Positions 7,061-13,927 of a DNA stretch of 33,420 nucleotides are shown in pieces. This DNA comes from Paludibacteraceae bacterium (GTDB lineage: Bacteria; Bacteroidota; Bacteroidia; Bacteroidales; Paludibacteraceae): assembly GCA_017558065.1 (NCBI GenBank), contig JAFYWK010000053.1, positions 1 to 33,420 on the forward strand, read 5' to 3'. A model generated the notes under the pieces. That model made no database searches and had not been told where the DNA came from. It saw only the letters and a list, made by a program, of their open reading frames with translations. A program made the translations under genes and the position numbers. The first letter of the stretch is position 1. Every line of letters starts with the position of its first letter.

Positions 7061-7507
7061 ATGATTCGTTCATTCTACATATCATTGGTTTTGTTGGCGT
7101 TATCACTTTCTATGGTTGCTCAAAAGAGCGTTCAACCTCGTCGCACCGCAGCAGATATAGCTCAGAAGCAGACAGAGATGTTGGTTCGAGAGTTGAATAT
7201 CACGGATAGCGTACTACGCGACATACTATTTCATATGCATCTCAAATATGCCACATTGCGGGATATTAGCAACACACGTAACGAAGCTATACAGCGTATG
7301 ATACAAATGCAGGAAGAACTGAAACATATTCTTAGCCCCGAACAATTTGCAGCATTTATGAATCGCCAAGTGGAGCATCATCCACGCACCCCTCATCACC
7401 CTTGTAATCTGGTAGTTCCGCATCACGATACTGCATCATCTTCAGCGCACGAAGTACATGATACGCTCCCACAGCCACCAGAGCACCAACCACAAGACCA
7501 CCCATAA
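7061..7507 (+). CDS. Small secreted protein of unknown function
   Basis: A 148-residue protein with a signal peptide (SFYISLVLLALSLSMVAQ). The body (residues 25-107) is a helical segment with TEMLVRELNITDSVLRDILF and LKHILSPEQFAAFMNR, which resembles the helical periplasmic Spy/CpxP-like proteins of Bacteroidota. The last about 45 residues are rich in His and Pro and are encoded antisense to the C-terminal end of the PAP2 gene, so this tail is probably a recent extension by loss of a stop. It may be leaderless. Function unknown. Confidence 0.7.
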   Translation: MIRSFYISLVLLALSLSMVAQKSVQPRRTAADIAQKQTEMLVRELNITDSVLRDILFHMHLKYATLRDISNTRNEAIQRMIQMQEELKHILSPEQFAAFMNRQVEHHPRTPHHPCNLVVPHHDTASSSAHEVHDTLPQPPEHQPQDHP

Positions 7508-8024
7508 TATCTGTGGGATAATGTACCCCAAGATACATTCTGCTATAGCAATTCGCCGCCACCCAAAGCATCAAGCCACAGGTGGCTATTTTGTTGCGCC
7601 AAATCAGCGAAAAGAGCAATGCACACGCCATGGTGTTGGCTGCATGACTACTCACAAACCCATATCGTCCACTCCTATAGCCGTTAACCAAGTGCAGCAC
7701 ACCTTCTAATTCAGGTACGCGCGTGGGGCGTGGGCGAGCTACAAGGTCCTTCAATATTCCCGAAGCGATAAAGTCCGCAGCACCTACTGCCATTGCTATC
7801 ATGACTATCATCACCACGCAAGCAGGCACTCTTTGTAGCCACTTCACGCCTGTCATTGCGGGCTTGCGGTAACGCCAAACGAGCAAGCCAATCAATAGCA
7901 CATATAGCGGAATCCATGTCGCCTTCGCCGAAATGATCCACATCAGCGTATCCGCCCATGGCGCATGCCAGCCGTTGATAGCCAACAATATCTCCGTGTC
8001 AATATGTAATAGTTGCTCTAACAT
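7356..8024 (-). CDS. PAP2-family membrane phosphatase
   Basis: A 222-residue integral membrane protein with about five or six helices and the three phosphatase motifs of the acid phosphatase/PAP2 superfamily: KDLVARPRPTR, then SSHAANT (the usual PSGH replaced by SSHA), then SRMYLGVHYPTDIMGG with the catalytic His. Such enzymes dephosphorylate undecaprenyl pyrophosphate, lipid A or phosphatidyl phosphates on the periplasmic side; which of these cannot be told. The last about 50 codons overlap the convergent gene ending at 7507. It is the last gene of the minus-strand run from amgK. Confidence 0.9.
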   Translation of the reverse strand: MLEQLLHIDTEILLAINGWHAPWADTLMWIISAKATWIPLYVLLIGLLVWRYRKPAMTGVKWLQRVPACVVMIVMIAMAVGAADFIASGILKDLVARPRPTRVPELEGVLHLVNGYRSGRYGFVSSHAANTMACALLFSLIWRNKIATCGLMLWVAANCYSRMYLGVHYPTDIMGGLVVGALVAVGAYHVLRALKMMQYRDAELPDYKGDEGCVDDAPLGDS

Positions 8025-8034
8025 ATTCTAACAT

Positions 8035-8072
8035 CCTCCCTTCCCTTTAGGGAGGGGATGGGGGTAGGCTTA
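8035..8072. repeat. GC-rich imperfect palindrome between PAP2 and rsmE
   Basis: Runs of C then G around ccttccctttagggag. The same core, ccttcccttt-n-ag(a/g)gag, occurs inside recN at 24490-24507. Confidence 0.5.
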
Positions 8073-8777
8073 TTCATTCAACAGCACCGCCGTATGGCAT
8101 GCTACCACGCCTGCTGTCTCTGTGCGCAGGCGCGAACGCCCCAATCCTACGGGAACAAAGCCATTGGCAATTGCCAATTCCACTTCTTGCTCCGAGAAGT
8201 CGCCTTCGGGACCAATCAAAATAAGCACATCCCTACCCTTTCGCAGCGCATCTTTCAACTCGCGCTTCTCATCCTTGTAGCAATGGGCAATATACTTGTC
8301 TATATTCTCATTTCCGCCATATTGCTTCATAAGTGAGGTAAAATCGGTCAATGGATTCAGCTGGGGCAGATATGGCGTAAGCGACTGTTTTGCAGCCGAA
8401 AGGATAATCTTCTCCAATCGGTCGTTGCGCAAGTTCTTGCGCTCCGAGAAACGACACAGCAAAGGCGTAATCTCATCTACACCTATCTCCGTACATTTCT
8501 CCACCATCCACTCTAAGCGCTCGATATTCTTCGTAGGCGCAATAGCCACATGCAAATAGATATTGTGTGTCTTCTCTTGCTGCTCTTGACTGATAATCTC
8601 AAACTCGCAATGGCGAGGATGCGGATTGGTGATACGCGCATGGTAGGTCGTCCCGCGCCCATCGGTCAGCAAAATCTCATCGCCACGGTCATAGCGCAGC
8701 ACACGCACACAATGTGCCGATTCCTCCTCACTGAGGAAATGACTTGTCTCTATGTCGGGGGTATAAAACAAATACAT
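8070..8777 (-). CDS. rsmE: 16S rRNA (uracil1498-N3)-methyltransferase
   Basis: A 235-residue SPOUT-class methyltransferase that methylates N3 of U1498 in helix 44 of 16S rRNA using S-adenosylmethionine. The N-terminal PUA-like domain (HFLSEEESAHCVRVLRYDRGDEI) is followed by the knotted catalytic domain with KCTEIGVDEITPL, LIGPEGDFSEQE and the terminal LGRSRLRTETAGV, all family signatures. Length is normal. It lies in a minus-strand run downstream of prfA; the spacer of 122 bases between them holds an array of five 11-mers. Confidence 0.95.
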   Translation of the reverse strand: MYLFYTPDIETSHFLSEEESAHCVRVLRYDRGDEILLTDGRGTTYHARITNPHPRHCEFEIISQEQQEKTHNIYLHVAIAPTKNIERLEWMVEKCTEIGVDEITPLLCRFSERKNLRNDRLEKIILSAAKQSLTPYLPQLNPLTDFTSLMKQYGGNENIDKYIAHCYKDEKRELKDALRKGRDVLILIGPEGDFSEQEVELAIANGFVPVGLGRSRLRTETAGVVACHTAVLLNE

Positions 8778-8810
8778 AATCGTTTTTCCTTTATATTTTC
8801 CTTGTCAATT

Positions 8811-8865
8811 ACGCACTATTCACGCACAATACACGGACAATAGACGCACAATACACGCACTATTC
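8811..8865. repeat. Five tandem 11-mers, unit acgcacaatac
   Basis: Units at 8811, 8822, 8833, 8844 and 8855, all exactly 11 bp. The outer two read acgcactattc, the second and fourth acgcacaatac, and the middle one differs slightly, so the array is symmetrical in order. It lies between prfA and rsmE. Confidence 0.9.
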
Positions 8866-8899
8866 CGATACCTTGCGTAGTAGATCAGTGGCGAATCTA

Positions 8900-10000
8900 C
8901 TACAATTCACTCTCTTTCATGCGCTCGGCATTCTCCGCCACTTGCAACGCATCAATCACGCCTTGAATCTCGCCATCCATAAAGGCAGTAAGGTTGTAGA
9001 TCGTATAGCCGATACGGTGGTCGGTAATACGCCCTTGCGGATAGTTATAAGTACGAATCTTCGCGGAGCGGTCACCTGTGCTGACCATCGTCTTGCGTCG
9101 TGCAGCGATGTCATCAATATACTTCTGATGCTCCTTATCGTAGATCTGCGTACGCAGGCGCGAGAGAGCACGTTCCTTATTCTTTGGCTGATCACGCGTC
9201 TCGGTACACTCAATGAGTATCTCTTGCACCTCGCCCGTGTTAGGGTTTTTCCAGTTGTAGCGCAAGCGCACACCCGACTCCACTTTGTTCACGTTCTGAC
9301 CACCTGCACCGCCTGAGCGGAAAGTCTCCCATTTGATCTCACCCTCGTTGATATGCACCTCAAACTCGTCTGCCTCTGGCAATACAGCCACCGTCGCAGC
9401 CGATGTATGCACACGTCCTTGGGTCTCGGTCACAGGCACGCGTTGCACACGGTGCACGCCTGATTCGTATTTCAATGTGCCATAGACATTCTCGCCCGAC
9501 ACATTGAAGATGATTTCCTTGTATCCGCCCACAGCGCCCTCTGAGAAACTACTAACAGTCATCTTCATGCCGTGTGTCTCAAAATACTTGCTGTACATAC
9601 GGAACAAGTCTCCCGCAAAAATCGATGCTTCATCACCACCTGTTCCTGCGCGAATCTCCATCACCACATTCTTGCCGTCCTCAGGGTCTTGAGGCAGAAG
9701 CATGAGCTTCACTTCTTCCTCTAAATCAGGAATCTGTGGTTCCAACTCATCAATCTCCGCACGAGCCATCTCACGCAAGTCGGCATCCGACTCGTTGTAG
9801 AAAATCTCTTTGGCTTCTGCCAAGTTATTGACTGCTTTCTTGTATTTCTCAGCCGACTCCAATACGCGCTCCAAATCGCGATACTCACGATTCAATCGCA
9901 CATAGCGCGCCTGATCGGCAATCACCGAAGGGTCAGTGATGAGCAAACTCACCTCGTGAAACTTCGCCTCCAGTCCATCTATTCGTTCTAATATATCCAT
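8900..10000 (-). CDS. prfA: Peptide chain release factor 1
   Basis: A 366-residue class I release factor that reads UAA and UAG and hydrolyses peptidyl-tRNA on the ribosome. The catalytic GGQ is at 233-235 (GGAGGQNVNKVESGVRL). The anticodon-like tripeptide region has RVPVTETQGRVHTSAATVAV, i.e. PVT (189-191) at the place of the RF1 PxT motif, not the SPF of RF2. Length and C-terminus (ALQVAENAERMKESEL) are normal for RF1 of Bacteroidota. It follows the hypothetical gene at 10031 after a 30-base spacer that is nearly all heptamer array. Confidence 0.96.
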   Translation of the reverse strand: MDILERIDGLEAKFHEVSLLITDPSVIADQARYVRLNREYRDLERVLESAEKYKKAVNNLAEAKEIFYNESDADLREMARAEIDELEPQIPDLEEEVKLMLLPQDPEDGKNVVMEIRAGTGGDEASIFAGDLFRMYSKYFETHGMKMTVSSFSEGAVGGYKEIIFNVSGENVYGTLKYESGVHRVQRVPVTETQGRVHTSAATVAVLPEADEFEVHINEGEIKWETFRSGGAGGQNVNKVESGVRLRYNWKNPNTGEVQEILIECTETRDQPKNKERALSRLRTQIYDKEHQKYIDDIAARRKTMVSTGDRSAKIRTYNYPQGRITDHRIGYTIYNLTAFMDGEIQGVIDALQVAENAERMKESEL

Positions 10001-10007
10001 TGTTTTA

Positions 10008-10035
10008 GTTGAAAGTTTAAAGTTGAAAGTTTAAA
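10008..10035. repeat. Heptamer array gttgaaa/gtttaaa
   Basis: Two 14-bp units, each of gttgaaa plus gtttaaa (10008-10021 and 10022-10035). The array includes the stop codon (10031-10033) of the minus-strand hypothetical gene. Confidence 0.85.
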
Positions 10036-10663
10036 GGCCGGGCTGTTTGTCAACAGCACTCCAATACGCATCATTAGCCACTATACCTTCTGCGCGGAGC
10101 TTCAAGTTTTGTACAAATCGCACCAATCGCCAATCGATAGTATCGCTATACACTTTGCGAGAGATGAATATACGGAAGAACCAACCGAACTTCACATGCA
10201 CATCCATACCTATTTTCGAAGTATTCTCACCCGTAGGTTGTATATGAAATGAGCCGTATGCTTCCTTTATCAGCGTACCAGCATAGCGTATATCCACTCG
10301 AATGTCGCGGCGTTCACCCGCCAAACTATCAGTCACATATGCCCCAATCACTACATCCCTGAGAAAAGGTTTTTCATTCACCAACACATCCAAGACCAAC
10401 TTGCTATACTGCTTTTCGGGATAATAGGACGACTCCTTCCACTCCAGATAAAAGGCATTTTTGTCTGTATCCTCTTGCATACCCAATCCAGCAAAATACT
10501 GCTCTGATAGCAGTTCGGGATTGGTTTGCAGACAATATATCATATCATCGACAACCGCATTGCACGAATCTGCCGTAGCAGTCACCTCTGTTTCGTAAGT
10601 GGTATGAAACATACCATTCGAAAGTGAAGTTAATACCGAAAACAATATCGCAAATACAACCAT
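10031..10663 (-). CDS. Hypothetical exported protein
   Basis: A 210-residue protein with a hydrophobic N-terminus (VVFAILFSVLTSLSNG) that fits a signal peptide or anchor. The rest looks like mixed alpha and beta with no motif I recognise; alternating strands such as KLVLDVLVNEKPFLRDVVIG and DIRVDIRYAGTLIKEAYGSF and the final helix TIDWRLVRFVQNLKLRAEGI would suit a START/SRPBCC-like helix-grip fold, but this is only an impression. It sits between the amgK-rapZ fusion and prfA in the same direction with short repeat-filled spacers, so cotranscription is likely. Confidence 0.65.
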   Translation of the reverse strand: MVVFAILFSVLTSLSNGMFHTTYETEVTATADSCNAVVDDMIYCLQTNPELLSEQYFAGLGMQEDTDKNAFYLEWKESSYYPEKQYSKLVLDVLVNEKPFLRDVVIGAYVTDSLAGERRDIRVDIRYAGTLIKEAYGSFHIQPTGENTSKIGMDVHVKFGWFFRIFISRKVYSDTIDWRLVRFVQNLKLRAEGIVANDAYWSAVDKQPGL

Positions 10664-10664
10664 G

Positions 10665-10700
10665 CTCTAAACACTAAACAGTAGCGCAGCGTCCACTAAA
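10665..10700. repeat. Heptamers of the type cactaaa
   Basis: ctctaaa (10665-10671) and cactaaa (10672-10678), then 15 bases containing agcgcagcg, then cactaaa again (10694-10700). It fills the spacer between the fusion gene and the hypothetical gene. Confidence 0.65.
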
Positions 10701-10705
10701 CAACA

Positions 10706-12157
10706 CTAATCTTTCGCATTGAGCACGCGCTCTATATTCTGCTCACGGTGAATGAGTTGCACCTCCACACCAAACTTGTCATTGATATGCTGTGCCATCT
10801 TCTCCGCCGAATATACCGAACGGTGCTGTCCACCTGTACAACCAAACGAAACCATCAAGTTTTGGAATCCGCGGTCCATATAGCGTTTCACGGAGAAGTC
10901 CACCAACTGATATGCTTGCTGCAAAAATGGAGCAATCTCGCCATCCTCCTCCAGGAACTTAATCACAGGTTCATCCATGCCCGTGAAGTGGGTATAACGC
11001 TCGTACTTACCAGGATTATTCACTGCACGGCAGTCAAACACAAATCCACCACCATTACCCGATGGGTCAGCGGGGATGCCTTTCTTATACGAGAAACTCA
11101 TCACTCTCACTACCAATGGTTTGCGCATGCCCACATCCTTAAACTGCTTCATCTCTGTCATCTTCTGCAACACCTCTATCAAGTATGGATAATCCTCGCT
11201 CGCATGCTTCAAGAGATGACGCAGGTTATCTATCGCAAATGGGATGGATTGCAAGAAGTGCGGTTTCTTCTCAAAGTATCCTCTAAAGCCGTATGCGCCA
11301 AGCACTTGCATCGTACGGAAGAGCACAAAGTGCTTCAGCGTCTCGTAGAACACCTCTTTATCTACAGGCATATACTTCTGCAATTCTTCGAGATAGACCT
11401 CTACCAATTCCTCCCGCAAATCGGGATGGAAATTCGCCTTGGCTTGCCAGAGGAATGAAGCCACATCATAGAACACCGGACCTTTCCTTCCCCCTTGGAA
11501 ATCAATAAAGTACGGTACTTCAGTACCGTCTGCTTCCTTATGCACCATCACATTGCGTGATTGGAAATCACGATACATGAAAGCGTTCATTCGATTTTGC
11601 AAAAGGATATAAGCCAAACGCTCAAACTCATTCTCCAACTTATCTTCTTGGAAGTCAAGTCCTGTCGCCTTCAGGAAACAATACTTGAAATAATTAAGGT
11701 CCCAAAGTATAGAACGCAAGTTAAACTCAGGCTGCGGATAACATTGATTAAAATCAAAATCCTCAGCACCTGTCACCTGAAAACGAGCCAGTGCACGCAT
11801 TGTCTCACGCAACATATCCTTCTCCTTCGCGCTGAAAACACCCGTCTTTCTGCCCTCTGCTATGTAGTCAAACAGCAGCACATTGCCCAAATCCTGTTGC
11901 ACATAATTCATCTCATCATCGCTCACTGCCAGCACTTTAGGTACATTCAGCCCTTTCTGCATAAAATGCTCAGCCATATAGAGGAAAGCATGATTCTCGT
12001 CACGCGAAGTACCTTGTACGCCAATGAGCGAAGCCGTTTTATCTTCACTCTCTATACGGTAATATCTGCGATTGCTACCAGAGGCAGTCAATGCTGTTTG
12101 CTCACCTGCTTTTTTACCTGTTGCTTCAAAAAATAATAGACTTAATGATTGTGCCAT
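10706..12157 (-). CDS. AmgK-like sugar kinase fused to RapZ C-terminal domain
   Basis: A 483-residue two-domain protein. Residues 1 to about 335 are an aminoglycoside-phosphotransferase-type kinase like AmgK, which phosphorylates C1 of free MurNAc/GlcNAc in cell wall recycling; MYRDFQSRNVM (catalytic Asp197) and FIDFQGG (Mg-binding Asp219) are visible. Residues about 345-480 are a RapZ C-terminal domain: RVMSFSYKKGIP, GFVFDCRAVNNP, TGMD and VSFGCTGGQHRS (436-447), HRE. In E. coli RapZ this domain binds RNA and glucosamine-6-phosphate; the P-loop N-terminal domain of RapZ is absent here. The MurU-like partner gene lies beyond tRNA-Lys on the other strand. A good promoter lies directly upstream. 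The fusion may couple recycling to amino-sugar sensing; that is inference. Confidence 0.9.
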   Translation of the reverse strand: MAQSLSLLFFEATGKKAGEQTALTASGSNRRYYRIESEDKTASLIGVQGTSRDENHAFLYMAEHFMQKGLNVPKVLAVSDDEMNYVQQDLGNVLLFDYIAEGRKTGVFSAKEKDMLRETMRALARFQVTGAEDFDFNQCYPQPEFNLRSILWDLNYFKYCFLKATGLDFQEDKLENEFERLAYILLQNRMNAFMYRDFQSRNVMVHKEADGTEVPYFIDFQGGRKGPVFYDVASFLWQAKANFHPDLREELVEVYLEELQKYMPVDKEVFYETLKHFVLFRTMQVLGAYGFRGYFEKKPHFLQSIPFAIDNLRHLLKHASEDYPYLIEVLQKMTEMKQFKDVGMRKPLVVRVMSFSYKKGIPADPSGNGGGFVFDCRAVNNPGKYERYTHFTGMDEPVIKFLEEDGEIAPFLQQAYQLVDFSVKRYMDRGFQNLMVSFGCTGGQHRSVYSAEKMAQHINDKFGVEVQLIHREQNIERVLNAKD

Positions 12158-12181
12158 AGTTATCCAACATAAAATAGGCTA

Positions 12182-12213
12182 CAAAGTTACTACTTTTTTA
12201 TGAAATATGCAAA
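12182..12213 (-). promoter_or_regulatory. Promoter of the amgK-rapZ gene
   Basis: On the minus strand TTTG (12213-12210), 20 bases, TAACTTTG (12189-12182). It is back to back with the tRNA promoter. Confidence 0.8.
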
Positions 12214-12237
12214 AAAAAGCACTTTTTTGTAAAAATA

Positions 12238-12269
12238 TTTGGTCAATTCAAAAAAAAGCAGTACCTTTG
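12238..12269 (+). promoter_or_regulatory. Promoter of tRNA-Lys
   Basis: TTTG (12238-12241), 20 bases, TACCTTTG (12262-12269); the mature tRNA starts 24 bases further on. Confidence 0.85.
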
Positions 12270-12292
12270 CACTCGCTTTTGAAAAGAAGCAA

Positions 12293-12365
12293 GTCTTCCT
12301 AGCTCAGTTGGTAGAGCAACTGACTCTTAATCAGTGGGTCCAGGGTTCGAGTCCCTGGGAGGACA
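12293..12365 (+). tRNA. tRNA-Lys, anticodon CTT
   Basis: Full cloverleaf: acceptor stem gtcttcc (12293-12299) with ggaggac (12358-12364, one G-U) and discriminator A12365; anticodon stem ACTGA/TCAGT with loop CTCTTAA, anticodon CTT at 12326-12328; T arm CAGGG-TTCGAGT-CCCTG (12341-12357). The CCA end is not encoded. It has its own promoter and terminator. It reads AAG. Confidence 0.97.
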
Positions 12366-12370
12366 CAAAA

Positions 12371-12395
12371 GACACCCGTTAGGGTGTCTTTTTTT
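12371..12395 (+). terminator. Terminator of tRNA-Lys
   Basis: Stem gacaccc/gggtgtc (12371-12377 with 12382-12388), loop gtta, then seven T. Confidence 0.95.
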
Positions 12396-12404
12396 GTATT
12401 ATGC

Positions 12405-12435
12405 TTGCAGATTTCAAAAAAAAGCAGTATCTTTG
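12405..12435 (+). promoter_or_regulatory. Promoter of the DUF975 gene
   Basis: TTG (12405-12407), 20 bases, TATCTTTG (12428-12435). The ATG is 31 bases downstream. Confidence 0.75.
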
Positions 12436-12465
12436 CATGCAAATTAATTATCAACTATTATCATT

Positions 12466-13137
12466 ATGAAGACTCCTTATGAATATCGCGCGCAAGCGCG
12501 CGAAGCACTTCGCAATCAATGGGGAGATGCTGCCATTGCATCACTCATTATTCTCCTTATCGCTATAGCGATTTCCACCCCATCCATCATCGCCTCTATC
12601 AAAGGTTCTGACTGGGGAGGATCAATCACCACCCTACTCTCAGTATTGGTACTACCTCTGCAATATGCATTCTACATCTCATTGCTTGACCTTGTGCGTA
12701 CCGACAAAACCAACGTTGTGAATTACACCATCACCTACGCCCGCCAACATGCCTATGCCAACATGCGTTTCCTTGTTGCTGGTCTGCTTATCATGATTCT
12801 TAGCTCATTGCTGGCGGTTGTCACATTGGGTATTGGCGCCATTATTCTTAGCTATGCCTATAGCATGGTACCATACTTGCTACACGATTATCCAGAACTC
12901 ACTCCACGCGAGGCCATGAAGATTAGCCGTGAGATGATGCGCGGACAGAAGTGGAATCTTTTTGTTCTTGACCTAACCTTCTTTGGTTGGATTCTGCTAG
13001 TATTTTGCACTGCAGGTGTGGGCATGCTCTTTGTGCAACCATACATGCTTACTGCTCGCGCCGCTTTCTACGAGGATCTCAAAAGTGAAAAACTCATTGA
13101 GGAGACTGACGAAACGACCACAACAACAGCTGAATAA
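12466..13137 (+). CDS. DUF975-family membrane protein
   Basis: A 223-residue integral membrane protein with the DUF975 opening (YRAQAREALRNQWGDAAIASLI) and about five hydrophobic segments; LLHDYPELTPREAMKISREMMRGQKWNLF between the last helices is typical of the family. The C-terminal tail is acidic and Thr-rich (EETDETTTTTAE). Function of the family is unknown. It overlaps the start of the MurU-like gene by one base (TAATG), so the two are translationally linked. Two competing hairpins lie in codons 8-16 (12487-12513). Confidence 0.85.
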   Translation: MKTPYEYRAQAREALRNQWGDAAIASLIILLIAIAISTPSIIASIKGSDWGGSITTLLSVLVLPLQYAFYISLLDLVRTDKTNVVNYTITYARQHAYANMRFLVAGLLIMILSSLLAVVTLGIGAIILSYAYSMVPYLLHDYPELTPREAMKISREMMRGQKWNLFVLDLTFFGWILLVFCTAGVGMLFVQPYMLTARAAFYEDLKSEKLIEETDETTTTTAE

Positions 13138-13919
13138 TGAAAGCAATGATTTTTGCTGCGGGACTGGGCACACGTCTCAAGCCGCTAACTGATACTATGC
13201 CAAAGGCACTTGTGCCTTTGGCCGGTAAGACATTGCTACAATGGCAGATAGAAAAACTGAAAGCAGCGGGGATTACCGACATTGTGGTCAATGTACACCA
13301 CTTCGCCGATAAGATCATTGACTACCTTCGCGAGAACAATTATTTCGGATGCAATATTCAAGTAAGCGATGAACGCGACATGCTACTTGAAACGGGAGGG
13401 GGACTACGCAAAGCTAAATCCTTACTTACAGGCTTCCGGCTTCCGGCGTCCGAATGCCCAAAGGATCCAATACTGATTTGCAACGTGGATATCCTATCCA
13501 ATATAGACATCCCTACTCTACTAAAAGCATATAATCCAGACGAGATGGGCGTAGTAGTTGTCTATCCACGCGATACACAGCGCTACTTACTCTTTGACGA
13601 TAGCAGTCGCCTCTGCGGTTGGACCAATATTGCCACTGGAGAAGTCCGAGGCCCCGTAGCCGACAATCAATATCCGATAGCCAATACCCGAAAGTTAGCC
13701 TTCTCTGGCATGCAACTGCTTAATCCCCGCATTTTCGAGGTAATGGATAAGGTAGTAGCCGAGAAAGGAGAGAAGTTTTCGTTGATAGACCTATACTTGA
13801 GTATTGCAGAAAAAGAAATTCTCAGAGCTTTTATCCCTGAGAATTATCGTATGATGGATGTGGGCAAAATCAACCAACTCTCCGAAGCTGAATCTTTCGC
13901 GACCACACTTGTCCAATAA
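13137..13919 (+). CDS. MurU-like sugar-1-phosphate nucleotidyltransferase
   Basis: A 260-residue nucleotidyltransferase of the GT-A-like fold. The start KAMIFAAGLGTRLKPLTDT has the GxGTRxxP signature with Lys23 following (MPKALVPLAGK); GGGLRKA and NVDILSN (metal-binding Asp) are clear. The size and the NVDILSN motif match MurU (N-acetylmuramate-1-phosphate uridylyltransferase), the partner of AmgK in peptidoglycan recycling, and an AmgK-like gene lies 1 kb away. Two parts look inserted relative to the family: LTGFRLPASECPKD, coded by a heptamer array at 13433-13453, and VADNQYPIANTRK, coded by another at 13660-13694. Both lie outside the catalytic motifs. Confidence 0.88.
   Translation: MKAMIFAAGLGTRLKPLTDTMPKALVPLAGKTLLQWQIEKLKAAGITDIVVNVHHFADKIIDYLRENNYFGCNIQVSDERDMLLETGGGLRKAKSLLTGFRLPASECPKDPILICNVDILSNIDIPTLLKAYNPDEMGVVVVYPRDTQRYLLFDDSSRLCGWTNIATGEVRGPVADNQYPIANTRKLAFSGMQLLNPRIFEVMDKVVAEKGEKFSLIDLYLSIAEKEILRAFIPENYRMMDVGKINQLSEAESFATTLVQ
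13433..13453. repeat. Heptamer array inside the MurU-like gene (cttccgg)
   Basis: Two perfect units and one imperfect unit, in frame, encoding GFRLPASE between the GGGLRKA and NVDILSN motifs. Confidence 0.65.
13660..13694. repeat. Second heptamer array inside the MurU-like gene
   Basis: Five heptamers alternating between a ccga-type (13660, 13674, 13688) and a caata-type (13667, 13681). The unit ccaatac also occurs in the hemW array at 26572. Confidence 0.65.
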
Positions 13920-13927
13920 CCAATATC

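Noticed and set aside
7038-7106. Upstream start for the FtsX/LolE permease
   Set aside because: The extension runs into the first codons of the divergent gene; the start at 7037 gives the normal N-terminus.
8155-8180. Repeat-like ggcaattgccaatt in rsmE as another inserted heptamer array
   Set aside because: It encodes ELAIANGF, which is the normal conserved sequence of RsmE at this place, so it is not an insertion.
8811-8865. Possible CRISPR array
   Set aside because: Units are 11 bp and directly adjacent with no spacers; no cas gene in the window. The same applies to the other arrays.
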